In this document: in pieces, positions 32,764 through 42,412 of the stretch
Numbering within the stretch: position 1 is the stretch's first letter
Layout: each line of letters begins with the position of its first letter
Origin: Aureispira sp050633105
GTDB lineage: Bacteria; Bacteroidota; Bacteroidia; Chitinophagales; Saprospiraceae
Direction of reading: 5' to 3'
Length of the DNA stretch: 64,000 nt
NCBI GenBank assembly: GCA_050633105.1
Contig: JBOEFW010000068.1
Span: forward strand, 9,824 to 73,823
Position numbers and translations under genes: made by a program
Notes under the pieces: model-generated
What the model saw: the letters and a program-made list of their open reading frames with translations, nothing else
Databases searched by the model: none
Told to the model about the DNA's origin: nothing

Positions 32764-33873
32764 TTAATGGCTGGTTCTGTTTATTGTATTCCCTTTACTG
32801 CAAACCAAACATTCATTGAAGGTTGGTGGATAAAGCTCAACAAGCAACTTTAAATCATTTTCAAATAAACTCTTGTAATTTTCAGAGGCTTGGATAAGAA
32901 TCTCGTTATCGTCAATCAATACTAAGTGATTCAGCCTGTTGGTTCTTAATATCGTTCTTATCAACCTTACCCTAGAAGCTGCCATTACAGCCTCCGCTAG
33001 AGCCATTCCTGCGCTGGCCATTTGACCGCCAAGAGCATAATAAGTCGTTGAACTAATATCGCTAGCAATTGAGCATATCCACTTAGATACATCGCACTGT
33101 ATACTTGCATTCAAAATCATTCCATACCCATCAAGAGTATTTATGTGCTTTATGTCAGTCAAATTTACCGCATCCACACCTCCAACCTCTAAGGAGTCAA
33201 GATAGGGGTTGTCAATTGAATTGTCCCCGCAATTGCCGCAGCCCGAAACAGATTTATTATGTAAAGGCTCGGCGCCCGCAGGAACCTGATACACTACATA
33301 ATAATCCGAATACTCTTCCATGTTAAACTCCAAAGGCGTTGCAAAGTCCACGCTGCACCATTTCTGAGGAGCTGTTATCTGAACACTCTTTGTAGCAATA
33401 GGCGTTGAGAGATCGTTAGCGGCGTACACATGAACTGAAACCGATGTTCCTGCCGCTATAAGACGAAAGTTGAGCTGCACTCCCGAAAGTACATGCTTGG
33501 CGCCTTTAATCATTCTTAGCTTAATAGATTTGCCAACCCATCCTCCTCGGTTAATTTGGCCAGCCTTGCCATAAGTAGATCCAATTCTTTCAAATGGTCT
33601 TTGTAGTGGCTTATATCGCTGAAAGAAAAGATTAGAAAAGCCTGTGATGACGTCTTCAACTGCGCCACTTCTTGACTTTTCTAATACTTCCCAAATAGTT
33701 CCTGCGCCACAATCGGCAGCAACTTCGGCCCATTTCAGCGGCACGCTATCTAGACTAGATACAAAAAGGCCACTCTTGCTAGCATTTAAAGTAGCAAAAG
33801 CTGCGGGGTCGGATGGCTGTATGCATACACAGTCATCCGCCGCAAGGCCTATTATATTATCAAGACAGACCAC
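32764..33873 (-). CDS. Virion structural protein of unknown role
   Basis: 369 residues, overlapping the end of the capsid gene by one base, so coupled to it. The first 280 residues are beta-rich (VSVHVYAANDLSTPIATKSV) with Cys pairs (CGNCGDNS near 220); the C-terminus is helical and carries CLVCSKGN. A head-completion, decoration or tail protein is possible. Family not recognised. Confidence 0.5.
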   Translation of the reverse strand: MVCLDNIIGLAADDCVCIQPSDPAAFATLNASKSGLFVSSLDSVPLKWAEVAADCGAGTIWEVLEKSRSGAVEDVITGFSNLFFQRYKPLQRPFERIGSTYGKAGQINRGGWVGKSIKLRMIKGAKHVLSGVQLNFRLIAAGTSVSVHVYAANDLSTPIATKSVQITAPQKWCSVDFATPLEFNMEEYSDYYVVYQVPAGAEPLHNKSVSGCGNCGDNSIDNPYLDSLEVGGVDAVNLTDIKHINTLDGYGMILNASIQCDVSKWICSIASDISSTTYYALGGQMASAGMALAEAVMAASRVRLIRTILRTNRLNHLVLIDDNEILIQASENYKSLFENDLKLLVELYPPTFNECLVCSKGNTINRTSH

Positions 33874-35012
33874 TATTGTTGACTAACTTTAATAATACCA
33901 GTATGACTGGTATTTAATATTGGCCTCACTTGGATCATTCCAGTTGTGATTGCCTCAAACTTAGCAACAGGCTTGCGCTTACCAAGTCCATTAGCTGTTC
34001 CACAATGGCGCTGCATACGAATATCTGTGCGAATTCGCTGCGCAACCCCATTGAGCATATAACTAAATTCATCAATTGCAGATCCTCCATCATTCTCGAA
34101 ATTAGCATAATAGTGCAATGGTACACTAAAGCTAGTTGTAGTGGAGCCATTGACTGTGTCTACCATTGCAGCGGCTCCATACTCATTTCGGAACCATGCC
34201 GCGAATACAGATTTCTCTACAATAAACAATGACTTTGTGCCAGCAATTGCTCTGTAGCTACGAATGTCTGTGTAAAACGGAATATGCCCAAACTGCATAA
34301 CATGACTACGCTGGTTGTCGTTTGCAGAAGCATACAGGGCATTGTGCATGGCTGCAAATAATGCGCCGCCTGAAATTACCATGTAATCTCCAAATCCATT
34401 CTCTTCCGCAATTCCCTCAATGGCTCCCACTATCTTAGAAGTGGTCGGATCTGCGCCCCAATAGCTAGAGTCAGAGATAACATAATTGCCATTAGCAATG
34501 GTTACATCAGTTATTTCCGTGGTTACGCTCGCTGGAATGATTGCTTTGTTGGACTCCAATAAAGAAAGGACAATATCATTTAACCCTCTCATGCAGCCCG
34601 CAAGTTTCGAGTCCATGTTCTCCTTTAGAAGCATCGCTGCATCTGCCGCATTACCGCAGATGTTAAAATCTACTTCAAATTCATCCTTCCAGCTAAGGTT
34701 TGGATTCCACTCCTGCGTTTGAGTGCTCATTGTGTCTCCATCGGCAATAATGCAATTTTCACTTTGAATTGCATTTTGCCAAGGAGTGTGAACTCTATTA
34801 TTAGGCTGCGACCAATGAATTTTTACAGCTTGGCAGTTTTCCATTGCCGTGCCTATCGCTGGCGCAATTCTGGTCTTAATGTTACCAAGAATAGCAGAGG
34901 CCGTAATTGGACGAATTGTACGCTCATTGTTGGTGCTGCTATTGTTTCCCCATCCTGTTTGAGAACGGGTTATGTAAAAAGGTAAGGCGGTTGCTAAAAT
35001 ATCTTGTGGCAT
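33873..35012 (-). CDS. Candidate major capsid protein of the tailed prophage
   Basis: 379 residues, the right length for an HK97-fold capsid protein. It follows a scaffold-like gene by 40 bp, the usual pairing. Residues ~85-200 hold two helices and the second half is beta-rich (FSVPLHYYANFENDGGSAIDEFSYMLNGV). No cleavage site or fold-defining motif can be seen, so the call relies on size, scaffold neighbour and composition. Confidence 0.5.
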   Translation of the reverse strand: MPQDILATALPFYITRSQTGWGNNSSTNNERTIRPITASAILGNIKTRIAPAIGTAMENCQAVKIHWSQPNNRVHTPWQNAIQSENCIIADGDTMSTQTQEWNPNLSWKDEFEVDFNICGNAADAAMLLKENMDSKLAGCMRGLNDIVLSLLESNKAIIPASVTTEITDVTIANGNYVISDSSYWGADPTTSKIVGAIEGIAEENGFGDYMVISGGALFAAMHNALYASANDNQRSHVMQFGHIPFYTDIRSYRAIAGTKSLFIVEKSVFAAWFRNEYGAAAMVDTVNGSTTTSFSVPLHYYANFENDGGSAIDEFSYMLNGVAQRIRTDIRMQRHCGTANGLGKRKPVAKFEAITTGMIQVRPILNTSHTGIIKVSQQ

Positions 35013-35052
35013 GCTCTTATTAGTTTAAAGAACACTATACGGGGGGTTAGTA

Positions 35053-35973
35053 TTATTGTTTATAAAAATTTTCTTGGGCATCCAATCTCTCCTGAACAGC
35101 TTGATGATCTCCTGCGTCCATAAGGCGCGCATTTTCCTTATCCCAATTCTTATCCTCTGGATCAAAAACAATGCTTTTTCCATTGGTTTTGTATGGATCT
35201 GTAACGTCAGACTTCTTACCTTTTTTATTAGGGTCCGCGAAATCAACGGGGCTAAGGTTTTTTAACTTATCAAGGAACGTAATGGATTTGTTGTCTGCTG
35301 GATTAACAGCTTCTGCACCAGATTCATCTATAACTATGGGCTGTCCATTTCTTAAGACAACCTTTCCCTTCTCATCTCTTTTTACTGGTATGTCTTTGAT
35401 AGCACTTGCCATCGTGGACACCTGTCTAGCTCTCCTAGAAGGATCATTAGAAAGAGACGGGTTAGCTGCTCGCCATAAGTCAATTCCAATAGTTTGAAGC
35501 TCTTGACCATGCTCAGAGGCTTTTAGTCTGGCTTCAAAATCAATATTAGATTGCTGGGCAGTCTCTAGTTCTTTTCTTAACTCAACAACTCTAGGTAAGG
35601 TTTCAATTTGCCCAGGCGTTAGCTCTTTAGACTCTTCTGTCTCTTTGCCTTGTTGAGCAGATGCTGCTGCTGTTGAAATGTAATCTTCCTGATTTTCAGC
35701 TGCACTAAAATCAACTTGTGGGAAATGTTGTTTTATGTACTTTTCAGTTTTTGCCGCTGTTTTTCTAACACCTTCTTCGTATTTACTCTTGCTATGATCT
35801 CTAACGACCACAGCCAAAGCATTGCCGAACTGTTCAGGTGTTGTAAATTTATCAGGGTTTTCTTTGACTTTTGCAATCAAAGTTCCTAGGTTTTTTCCTA
35901 GTCCTGCTTTGCTAAGGATAGCAAAGACTTCCTCTTGTGGATACACTACAGTACCCTCGCCTTCTACGCTCAT
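35053..35973 (-). CDS. Scaffold-like protein
   Basis: 306 residues, highly charged, helical, with a coiled-coil segment (VVELRKELETAQQSNIDFEARLKA, about 130-155) and low-complexity acidic parts. Position directly upstream of the capsid candidate is typical for a head scaffolding protein. No protease motif is visible. The 86-bp gap before it contains the palindrome AGACTAGTCT. Confidence 0.55.
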   Translation of the reverse strand: MSVEGEGTVVYPQEEVFAILSKAGLGKNLGTLIAKVKENPDKFTTPEQFGNALAVVVRDHSKSKYEEGVRKTAAKTEKYIKQHFPQVDFSAAENQEDYISTAAASAQQGKETEESKELTPGQIETLPRVVELRKELETAQQSNIDFEARLKASEHGQELQTIGIDLWRAANPSLSNDPSRRARQVSTMASAIKDIPVKRDEKGKVVLRNGQPIVIDESGAEAVNPADNKSITFLDKLKNLSPVDFADPNKKGKKSDVTDPYKTNGKSIVFDPEDKNWDKENARLMDAGDHQAVQERLDAQENFYKQ

Positions 35974-36059
35974 TATAGGTTATTTTTACGGTTTTTACAA
36001 AAAAAGTCTACTATTAATTAGACTAGTCTACTTTATTTTTAACAAATAGACAAAAAATC

Positions 36060-36287
36060 CTACTTCTTAGCCTCCTCTGTTGTTTCTTTTTTGCCTTTTT
36101 TAGGAGTTGCCAACTCGGGGTTTTCTACATTCTTAGAAACAGAAAGAGGAGTTACCTCTTCAAAAATAAAGCTATTGGGGTGACTCTCTTCTAAGCGTTG
36201 CTTTTGCTCCTCTGTTATCGATTTCTGAGCAACGCCCAAGCTTCTCCTATGGGTAACATTATACTTTTTTTTCATTATTTGTTGCAT
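36060..36287 (-). CDS. Small basic hypothetical protein
   Basis: 75 residues, rich in Lys and Glu with a basic C-terminus (KKGKKETTEEAKK). Its start overlaps the end of the upstream gene by 13 bp. No family recognised. Confidence 0.5.
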   Translation of the reverse strand: MQQIMKKKYNVTHRRSLGVAQKSITEEQKQRLEESHPNSFIFEEVTPLSVSKNVENPELATPKKGKKETTEEAKK

Positions 36288-36919
36288 TTTGAAATGTAAG
36301 CAATAACCATCTCAACTGGTTTTTCTATCTCTTCAGCAATTTCTTGTGCATCATGAGACAAGGCTGTCAGTTCTTTGATCCTGCTTTTGTGAATGTTAGA
36401 TAATCCCTTCTCTTCCTCTGTAGAAGGTTTGCTCTCTGCATTAAGTGTTTCTTTTGGCAGCTTTGGCGTTTCTTCTCGCATTTCTACAGCCTTAGAAACA
36501 GTAGGCGGTGTTACATTTTTCAATAGGTGCTCCATTGACTCCTGAATATATTCGCGGCCAACGAAGAAGTCTACAACCTCTCTTGTTTGATGTGCCTTTT
36601 CTTGTGCGACAAGAGCTGCCTTGTACTCTTCGCTAGTCAATTTGTCCTTATTGGGGTGTGGCTTTACTAAAAAAGCCGCATTGAACGACAGCTGACTGTA
36701 AGTGATGTGACCCTTGAATTCGCTAGGTCCAGGGGGTAAATAAAACACACCGTTCTTAATCTGACGCATACGCACTTGTAAAACGTTAGGGTGTCTTACT
36801 TCTTTTGGGAAGTTAAAAGAGTCAAGAATTGCACTTTGTGCATCAGAAAGATCTTCAGGGCGAATCCAATTCCCTGCGCTATTGTTGCGTATTTTATCTA
36901 CGCCTAATACTGTACTCAT
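36275..36919 (-). CDS. Hypothetical structural-operon protein
   Basis: 214 residues. The N-terminal ~115 residues are globular (NVLQVRMRQIKNGVFYLPPGPSEF), then a Pro/Glu/Lys linker and a C-terminal helical domain. It lies between tape measure and scaffold genes, abutting the tape measure stop, so it is co-transcribed. It may link head and tail assembly; no family recognised. Confidence 0.5.
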   Translation of the reverse strand: MSTVLGVDKIRNNSAGNWIRPEDLSDAQSAILDSFNFPKEVRHPNVLQVRMRQIKNGVFYLPPGPSEFKGHITYSQLSFNAAFLVKPHPNKDKLTSEEYKAALVAQEKAHQTREVVDFFVGREYIQESMEHLLKNVTPPTVSKAVEMREETPKLPKETLNAESKPSTEEEKGLSNIHKSRIKELTALSHDAQEIAEEIEKPVEMVIAYISKCNK

Positions 36920-39601
36920 TTATATTCTTTTTACTAATGTCTTACCATTTGACATGTTAACAATTCTACCATCTGGTAAGACTGCAATGGTAGGCTTGTT
37001 GTTTATTTGCTTTAGCAGGCTTTCTATTGCCTTGTTATTGTTGCTTGCTTCTATTTTTATCCTTTGAGTAGTGTAGTTGCTGCTCTTGCTTTCTGTCTTG
37101 GAGGTCTGCCCTACTAATTCATTAAATTCATTGAAAGGATTGTAAGAGTAGTCAGAGGACCTGTTCCCCTGTTGCTCTGCTTTCTTTCTCTTACCTAATT
37201 CTATCAATTCATCGACATACTCTACAGGCATATTCTTAAGTCCGTGCTTTCTATAAACTTGATGCGGCAATACGAACTCTTCCTTGTGATAAATATAGCC
37301 TCTCTGGCCAAGTCTTGTAGAGACCTCTCTAGGGTTTCCTGTTCCCGTATCTCCGCCCTTGTAGAACCCTGCGGCGCTGGCTGCCGTTGCCTTTGAGGCA
37401 ACAAAAGAACCAACCATTACGGCGCCTAGGGCCGTAGCCAAAGCAACTCCGACACCGAAGGGCAGCGTAGAAAAAGAGGCATATAAAGCTGATATGGCTG
37501 TTATTAAATTAGAAGTCTGAACAGCGGTATCCAGTATGAACGCCAACTTAGCAGCTTTCTCCTTCTCTTTCTGAGCCTTGTCTCTTGCGGACTTCTCTTC
37601 TTTTATTTGTAGCTCGATCTGTTCCACTTGATTGCGCTTCCCCTGTTCAGCCAAAGCTTTCTCCTTCTCTAGCTGCCCCTCTAAATCTGAAATCCTAGAC
37701 TCTCTGTTGCTTACCTCTTTTTGCAGCAGACTTTCGCGGGCTTTAACTGCGCTAGAAACAGAAGATAAGGCCTGAGCAGCTCCTGCAATAACCGCCTGCG
37801 CTTCCTTACTAAGGAGCTCTCTTCTTCTTTGTTGACCTTTGATTATTTCAACAGCTACGCCTTCTTGCTGAGCTTTTATCAAGGCTATTTCTGCGTCTAA
37901 TTGAGCCTTTTGCTCTTTCGTTAATTCTGCATTAAACTTTCTAACGGCTTCCAATCGCTCTAATTGGGCCTGTAATTCAAGTTTAGTTATTTCTATAGCT
38001 TGACTGCGCTTGAAAGCTTTTATTTCTTCCGAAGACCTTTGCACTTGAGCGAACTCTTGACGCTCAAGCTCCTGCTTTTTTTGCAATTCAAATCTTTTTG
38101 TTTGAGTCGCAACTTGAATACCTAGCAATTGCTCTTGTACTACTTTATTGCTCGCCTCTAGCCGCTTTGCCTCCCTTTGTTTGGAGGCCCCTTCAGTTAT
38201 CGCTGTTATGTTATTTTGAAGCTGCTTCTCTATGCCCTCTAGCAGTTCCTTTTGGGTAGTTTTATCTTTTATGGTAGTCTTGATCTTCTCTTTTAGCAGA
38301 TTATTCTCCTGCTTAGCTGCTGCGATTGCACGCTTTTCCTCATCCTGAATCAAAGCCAACCTAACATCACGTTCCAATTCTAACGATCTCTTAACTTCCT
38401 CTGCGGCCTCTTTTTGCAAACTCTTCTTCTTTTCTTGGAAGGTAATCAATCGTTGGATAGACTGAGTTTGCAAGTCTGATAGCTTGACCTCTGCTTGCGT
38501 TAGCTTATCAAGGTCATCCTTTCCATCTTTATTAAGGCTATTTAGTTTTTTAATGGCAGAAATCTTTTTTCGCTGAGCTGAAATTTCAGAATTAAGCTGT
38601 CTGGTTTCTGCTTTTTCTATTTCATCAATAGCCTCCAATCTTTCCGCAAGGGTCTTATTGGTGTCAGATGCAATTGCTCTGGTTTCTGCAAGTCGTGTGT
38701 TAAGCTTCGCTCTTGATTTAGCTAAACTCCTTTCTCTTGCTTCTACCTCTTGAAGGCTTTTTTTTGCAGCATTCGCAGCATCTGCAACAGCAATGGACTC
38801 TTCTACCAGGTTAGACATTTCTTTTGTGGTGGCCGCTACGATACCAGGAAGAGCCGTAAGCCCAGTAGCATCTCCAATGTCAGACAAGGCATCTTTCATT
38901 CGTTGAGCACCATCTTCTATTCCTTCGGGATCTACTGTAAATGTTGATATTATAATATCGCCCAGTCCAGCAAACAAATTACCAAGACCCTTGATCAAGT
39001 TTACAACTTTTGCATTGACGTATGCTTGAAATTCTTGAATAGACTGTAATGGATTCTGAAACACTCCAATAATTTCACCACCTAAAGCAATAACTTTGTC
39101 TGCTAAAAAACCAAAGACAGAAGATAATACCGTAGTAATTCTTTCCAGCTTATTAGCGCCATCTTCTGTGCTAGCGAATCGCTTGCCAAGAAAAGCCAAG
39201 GCGCCGACAACAAGAGTGAGTGTCGCTAATAGTGGTGTTCCTGCTAGTAACTTCAATACCTTTCCAAACTTTCTGCCCTTGCCTCCAGTTACACTTAATG
39301 ACCTACCAAATGCATTAGTGGCTTTGGTGTTTTTCTTGACCTGTGTTTCATTTTTCTTACTAGTTTTATTAAGGCCTTCTGTTTCTTCTTTTGCTTCTTC
39401 TATAGATTCTCCTAGTGCAGTAATTGCATCGGTAAGCGACGCGACGGCTTTATCATTAGAGAATCCAGAAGAAAGGGACTCGTCCAAGCTCTGTGATGTT
39501 CCCTCTATATCAACCATGACGTCCTTAAGTTCCACGAAAGCCTGAACAGCTTGAACGTTATCGACGGTATAGGTTGATGATATTTGATTATTGAGATCCA
39601 T
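36920..39601 (-). CDS. Tail tape measure protein
   Basis: 893 residues, the largest gene of the late operon. The first ~300 residues contain hydrophobic Gly/Ala helices (PLLATLTLVVGALAFLG near 130), followed by a long coiled coil rich in Lys, Glu, Gln and Ala (about 290-690), a hydrophobic segment (~710-760) and a Gly-rich C-terminus with GFYKGGDTGTGNPREVS and YIYHKEEFVLPHQVYRKHG. That C-terminal pattern recurs in tape measure proteins. It sets tail length and guides DNA entry. The preceding two overlapping genes are in the position of tail assembly chaperones. Confidence 0.85.
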   Translation of the reverse strand: MDLNNQISSTYTVDNVQAVQAFVELKDVMVDIEGTSQSLDESLSSGFSNDKAVASLTDAITALGESIEEAKEETEGLNKTSKKNETQVKKNTKATNAFGRSLSVTGGKGRKFGKVLKLLAGTPLLATLTLVVGALAFLGKRFASTEDGANKLERITTVLSSVFGFLADKVIALGGEIIGVFQNPLQSIQEFQAYVNAKVVNLIKGLGNLFAGLGDIIISTFTVDPEGIEDGAQRMKDALSDIGDATGLTALPGIVAATTKEMSNLVEESIAVADAANAAKKSLQEVEARERSLAKSRAKLNTRLAETRAIASDTNKTLAERLEAIDEIEKAETRQLNSEISAQRKKISAIKKLNSLNKDGKDDLDKLTQAEVKLSDLQTQSIQRLITFQEKKKSLQKEAAEEVKRSLELERDVRLALIQDEEKRAIAAAKQENNLLKEKIKTTIKDKTTQKELLEGIEKQLQNNITAITEGASKQREAKRLEASNKVVQEQLLGIQVATQTKRFELQKKQELERQEFAQVQRSSEEIKAFKRSQAIEITKLELQAQLERLEAVRKFNAELTKEQKAQLDAEIALIKAQQEGVAVEIIKGQQRRRELLSKEAQAVIAGAAQALSSVSSAVKARESLLQKEVSNRESRISDLEGQLEKEKALAEQGKRNQVEQIELQIKEEKSARDKAQKEKEKAAKLAFILDTAVQTSNLITAISALYASFSTLPFGVGVALATALGAVMVGSFVASKATAASAAGFYKGGDTGTGNPREVSTRLGQRGYIYHKEEFVLPHQVYRKHGLKNMPVEYVDELIELGKRKKAEQQGNRSSDYSYNPFNEFNELVGQTSKTESKSSNYTTQRIKIEASNNNKAIESLLKQINNKPTIAVLPDGRIVNMSNGKTLVKRI

Positions 39602-39900
39602 TACTTTACTTTATTTGTATTCGCCTGTTCGATTTGTTGCTCTATCTTTTTTTGAACTGAAATTAATATTTTATAGTAATCTATAAGGTATATCTTGGAC
39701 AAGTATTCAGGGGAATAACTGCTATTATTAACCACCAAATCAAAGCTATCAAAACTCCCCTTTCTTAATTCTTTTAATTGATTGCTCCAAGATATTTTTC
39801 CCATAGTGACTTGGTGACCATGGTAAATACCCTTGAATTCTACTGCTCGCTTTTCATCTCTTGAAAATACTGTTCGGTAGTCTTTCTCGAACCTTCGCAT
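39601..39900 (-). CDS. Putative tail assembly chaperone, second reading frame
   Basis: 99 residues, overlapping the preceding gene by 61 bp in the -1 frame and abutting the tape measure start. In many tailed phages two overlapping frames just upstream of the tape measure encode chaperones G and GT through a -1 slip. The 0 frame near 39850 contains ATG AAA AGC, where a slip on AAA would join the frames, but it is not a classic heptamer. An independent ATG start is also possible. Confidence 0.5.
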   Translation of the reverse strand: MRRFEKDYRTVFSRDEKRAVEFKGIYHGHQVTMGKISWSNQLKELRKGSFDSFDLVVNNSSYSPEYLSKIYLIDYYKILISVQKKIEQQIEQANTNKVK

Positions 39901-40461
39901 AAAACCTTCGCAAGCAAAAAAAAATCATGTAAAGCAATGTTCTCTTTCTTCCAATCATTGATAACCTTATCAGCGGCTTCAAAGGACCATTTTTTTGTCA
40001 AGTCAGCGCCAGCAGGAAGGATAAATAATGTACAAATATACAACGCGGCGCCATGCCTTAAAGTGCCTAGGTCATCGTTAAAAAGCGTACCAGAAAACGA
40101 ATGTGCTATTCCTAAGGCGTTAAGAAATGCTTCGTTTTTTTTCTTAGCATCATTTTCAGTAACCAGGGTGCTTAATTGGTCTGCAATCTTTCCAAAAGCG
40201 GATTTTACGTCCCCCGCTGTTTCTCCAAGACCGAAGGCAATTTCCAAGTGCCTTAAAGTATCCCCTCTCTCNNAGCACATCACTTGGCTTGAATATTACA
40301 TATTTAGTACCATTGGCGTCAAATTCTGAAACCAAGTCCTTGCCTTGAAGCAATCGCTTAGGAGTCCCGCTTATGCCGTAAGCTCTAGCGCGCGAAATAA
40401 TTATTTCACTTAGCGGACTATTGCTTTCGCTTTCTTTTCGTCGTTTTAAAAAGTTAAACAT
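39840..40461 (-). CDS. Putative tail assembly chaperone, first frame, broken by an assembly gap
   Basis: One gene of about 207 residues. The first part (from the ATG at 40461, MFNFLKRRKES.., to VIFKPSDV) and the second part (ERGDTLRHLEIAFGLGE.. to EMKSEQ) lie in different frames that switch exactly at the NN run at 40272-40273. The gap is of unknown true length, so the frameshift is an artefact. The protein is helical and soluble. Its place directly before the tape measure suggests a tail chaperone. Confidence 0.6.
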
Positions 40462-40462
40462 G

Positions 40463-40777
40463 TTATCGCTTTTTACTAAAGGTTAACTGATCGATGAACA
40501 CGCACCATACAGCAGTAAAACAAAACCCCCCAAACGCATAGACTGCCCTTTGTAACGACGGTAGTTCATGCAAGAAGAAGAAGAAGAAGAATGCAGCGGT
40601 CCACCCGCTCAAACAAGGCGCACATCTCAGAAGCAACTGGATTTTTCTAACCTTTTTGAATGGATAATAATTGGGGGCAAAGTCAAATAACCCTTCCTCT
40701 GGATCAGTCAATTTATAGACCCATAGTAAAAACCAGCAACAGATAGCTGTAGATATTTTAAATAACGTCCAGTCCAT
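40463..40777 (-). CDS. Membrane protein with CxxC motif in the structural operon
   Basis: 104 residues with three hydrophobic segments (about 8-20, 55-72 with FFFFFF, and 78-95) and CAPCLSGW near residue 52, which resembles the C-x2-C-x-x-W motif of DUF1360-type membrane proteins. A membrane protein between head-tail genes is unusual. It may help lysis or lysogenic conversion, or membrane-linked assembly. Confidence 0.55.
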   Translation of the reverse strand: MDWTLFKISTAICCWFLLWVYKLTDPEEGLFDFAPNYYPFKKVRKIQLLLRCAPCLSGWTAAFFFFFFLHELPSLQRAVYAFGGFCFTAVWCVFIDQLTFSKKR

Positions 40778-40781
40778 TTTC

Positions 40782-41435
40782 TTAACAATTTATAGGAGGA
40801 GATGGTATAAACCTAACCTCGCGCTTGTAGCAATAATCAATTACAAACTCTACGTCTAGCGCAAAGTAATCATATGGTTTCAAGTAGTAATTAACGTTCT
40901 TCTTGTAGGTGTACTTACCAAATACTTCATTAACATCTTTTGGCGCTACTCGAAACGGAAACACTTTTAAAGATCCATTCTGAGCAACGCCATTAACATC
41001 TACAGGAAGGGCGATATTCGTTTCAATTGTCAGGGTTCGTTGCAATTCTAGATAAGAAGAAGGCGGCAAGGTGCATTCGCTTATTCCTAGTTTCTTAAGA
41101 TTTGCCCAAACCACAACTCTAGCACGTCCTTTAGATCGCACCCATCCGTTCCAATTCGCCCCTGACTTGCTATCCAAAAGCGGGGAGGTTGTCATGCTAG
41201 TCAACTCTTCCCAGTAAACGATAGAAGAGGCTCTGTCATCAGGAACAAGTGCCTCAAAGGGCGGTTTAGTTCCACAATTTGCATTAATAACATTACAAGC
41301 AACAGGATAGGTTACAGTGCTCTTGTTGTCCGACGTTCGTTTTTCTAACTTCTGAACCAGACCTGCGTAGCGATCCACCCACACAACAGAACTCACCAAG
41401 GGGCTGATATAGTCAATTAATACATCTAATCTCAT
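40782..41435 (-). CDS. Head-tail or tail-completion-type protein
   Basis: 217 residues, mixed alpha/beta, no membrane helix. The start overlaps the upstream gene by 4 bp (ATGA-type coupling). In this position, between portal-side genes and the tape measure, connector or tail-terminator proteins are expected, but no family is recognised. Confidence 0.45.
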   Translation of the reverse strand: MRLDVLIDYISPLVSSVVWVDRYAGLVQKLEKRTSDNKSTVTYPVACNVINANCGTKPPFEALVPDDRASSIVYWEELTSMTTSPLLDSKSGANWNGWVRSKGRARVVVWANLKKLGISECTLPPSSYLELQRTLTIETNIALPVDVNGVAQNGSLKVFPFRVAPKDVNEVFGKYTYKKNVNYYLKPYDYFALDVEFVIDYCYKREVRFIPSPPINC

Positions 41436-41995
41436 TCGTAATACTTATCTAAAACGTTAAGGATTCTTTCGTTGGCTGCATCAGATACCAATTGTATCTC
41501 TGATTCCGAAGGCTCCAAAAGGTTAACATCGTCTCTTTCACTATTGTACTTCAATAGTTTTTTTGAGCGCTCTGTTTGGCCGCCTATTGTAACGGAAGAG
41601 CTGTATTCTTCCCTTGTAACGGATATAACTCCAACATCTTGAAGCATCTCTCCGCTGAAGCTATAATTTTTCTTATCTACAGGTAGATTATTGGCTTTTC
41701 TTAAGTCCTTGTAAGAAGCGAATGGATCTCCATTTTTTATCTTATCCTCCGCACTCTTAGAAAGGCTTTTTCCATAAAAAAAGAAGCTGGGTATCTTGGT
41801 GTCAGAATAAGTCCCAAATGAAGACCCTTTAGCATCCTTCTTTTCGTTAAGTATCCTGTTTTTAAGTAAGGCTGTCGCGTCATTTACTGCAACAACATGC
41901 CCTTGCAAAAACGAAGGATCGCTTAGCTCGCTTATTAAATCTTCCAGCCTTTGAATTTCGTCACTCAGGTTAGCCATTGAAAACAGTAACCTCAT
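41432..41995 (-). CDS. Hypothetical head-tail region protein
   Basis: 187 residues, soluble, helical N-terminus (ANLSDEIQRLEDLISELSD) with a small mixed C-terminal part. It overlaps both neighbours (26 bp with the upstream gene and 4 bp with the downstream one), so it belongs to the same translational unit. Family not recognised. Confidence 0.5.
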   Translation of the reverse strand: MRLLFSMANLSDEIQRLEDLISELSDPSFLQGHVVAVNDATALLKNRILNEKKDAKGSSFGTYSDTKIPSFFFYGKSLSKSAEDKIKNGDPFASYKDLRKANNLPVDKKNYSFSGEMLQDVGVISVTREEYSSSVTIGGQTERSKKLLKYNSERDDVNLLEPSESEIQLVSDAANERILNVLDKYYE

Positions 41996-42407
41996 GGCTG
42001 TAGTATTGCTTTTCTACACCACCTACCAATAAGGTTAGCACTAATGTGTACAGTCCGCACGTGGGAAGTGGAGCCTGAACAGGTATCTTATTAGAAGAAA
42101 TAATGTAATTCTTCGTTCCATTTACCATTACTTCTTCGGGGGGAAGCGTAACGGGTATAGATACAGGAATAATTGTATTGTTATCTATTTCAGGGTATTC
42201 GTAATGAAAGGACACAAATGATAAAGATGCAGGCTCTTTTACCCAAAGCTGAAAGCTTGGCAAATAACTTGCAGGAGTTGGCCACCCTTCTAATACCCGT
42301 TTTAAGTTATGCGTGTTGGTTAAAAGATACTCTTTTCTTTCCAGAAAAGGAAGCCCATTGCCTTTTTTGTCCTCCGTGCTTTTGTTTAAAGCTTCTATAC
42401 TTGCCAT
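41970..42407 (-). CDS. Small beta-rich hypothetical protein
   Basis: 145 residues. From residue ~55 onward the sequence reads as an Ig-like beta sandwich (LSFVSFHYEYPEIDNNTIIPV, then LYTLVLTLLVGGVEKQYYS). Such domains decorate capsids or tails. It begins 5 bp after the previous gene and overlaps the next. Confidence 0.5.
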   Translation of the reverse strand: MASIEALNKSTEDKKGNGLPFLERKEYLLTNTHNLKRVLEGWPTPASYLPSFQLWVKEPASLSFVSFHYEYPEIDNNTIIPVSIPVTLPPEEVMVNGTKNYIISSNKIPVQAPLPTCGLYTLVLTLLVGGVEKQYYSHEVTVFNG

Positions 42408-42412
42408 AGCTA

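Noticed and set aside
40156..40461. Separate 101-residue gene ending ..CRPIKHPGY
   Set aside because: The part after the N run is an out-of-frame reading of the chaperone-like gene; the true frame continues as ERGDTLRHLE.
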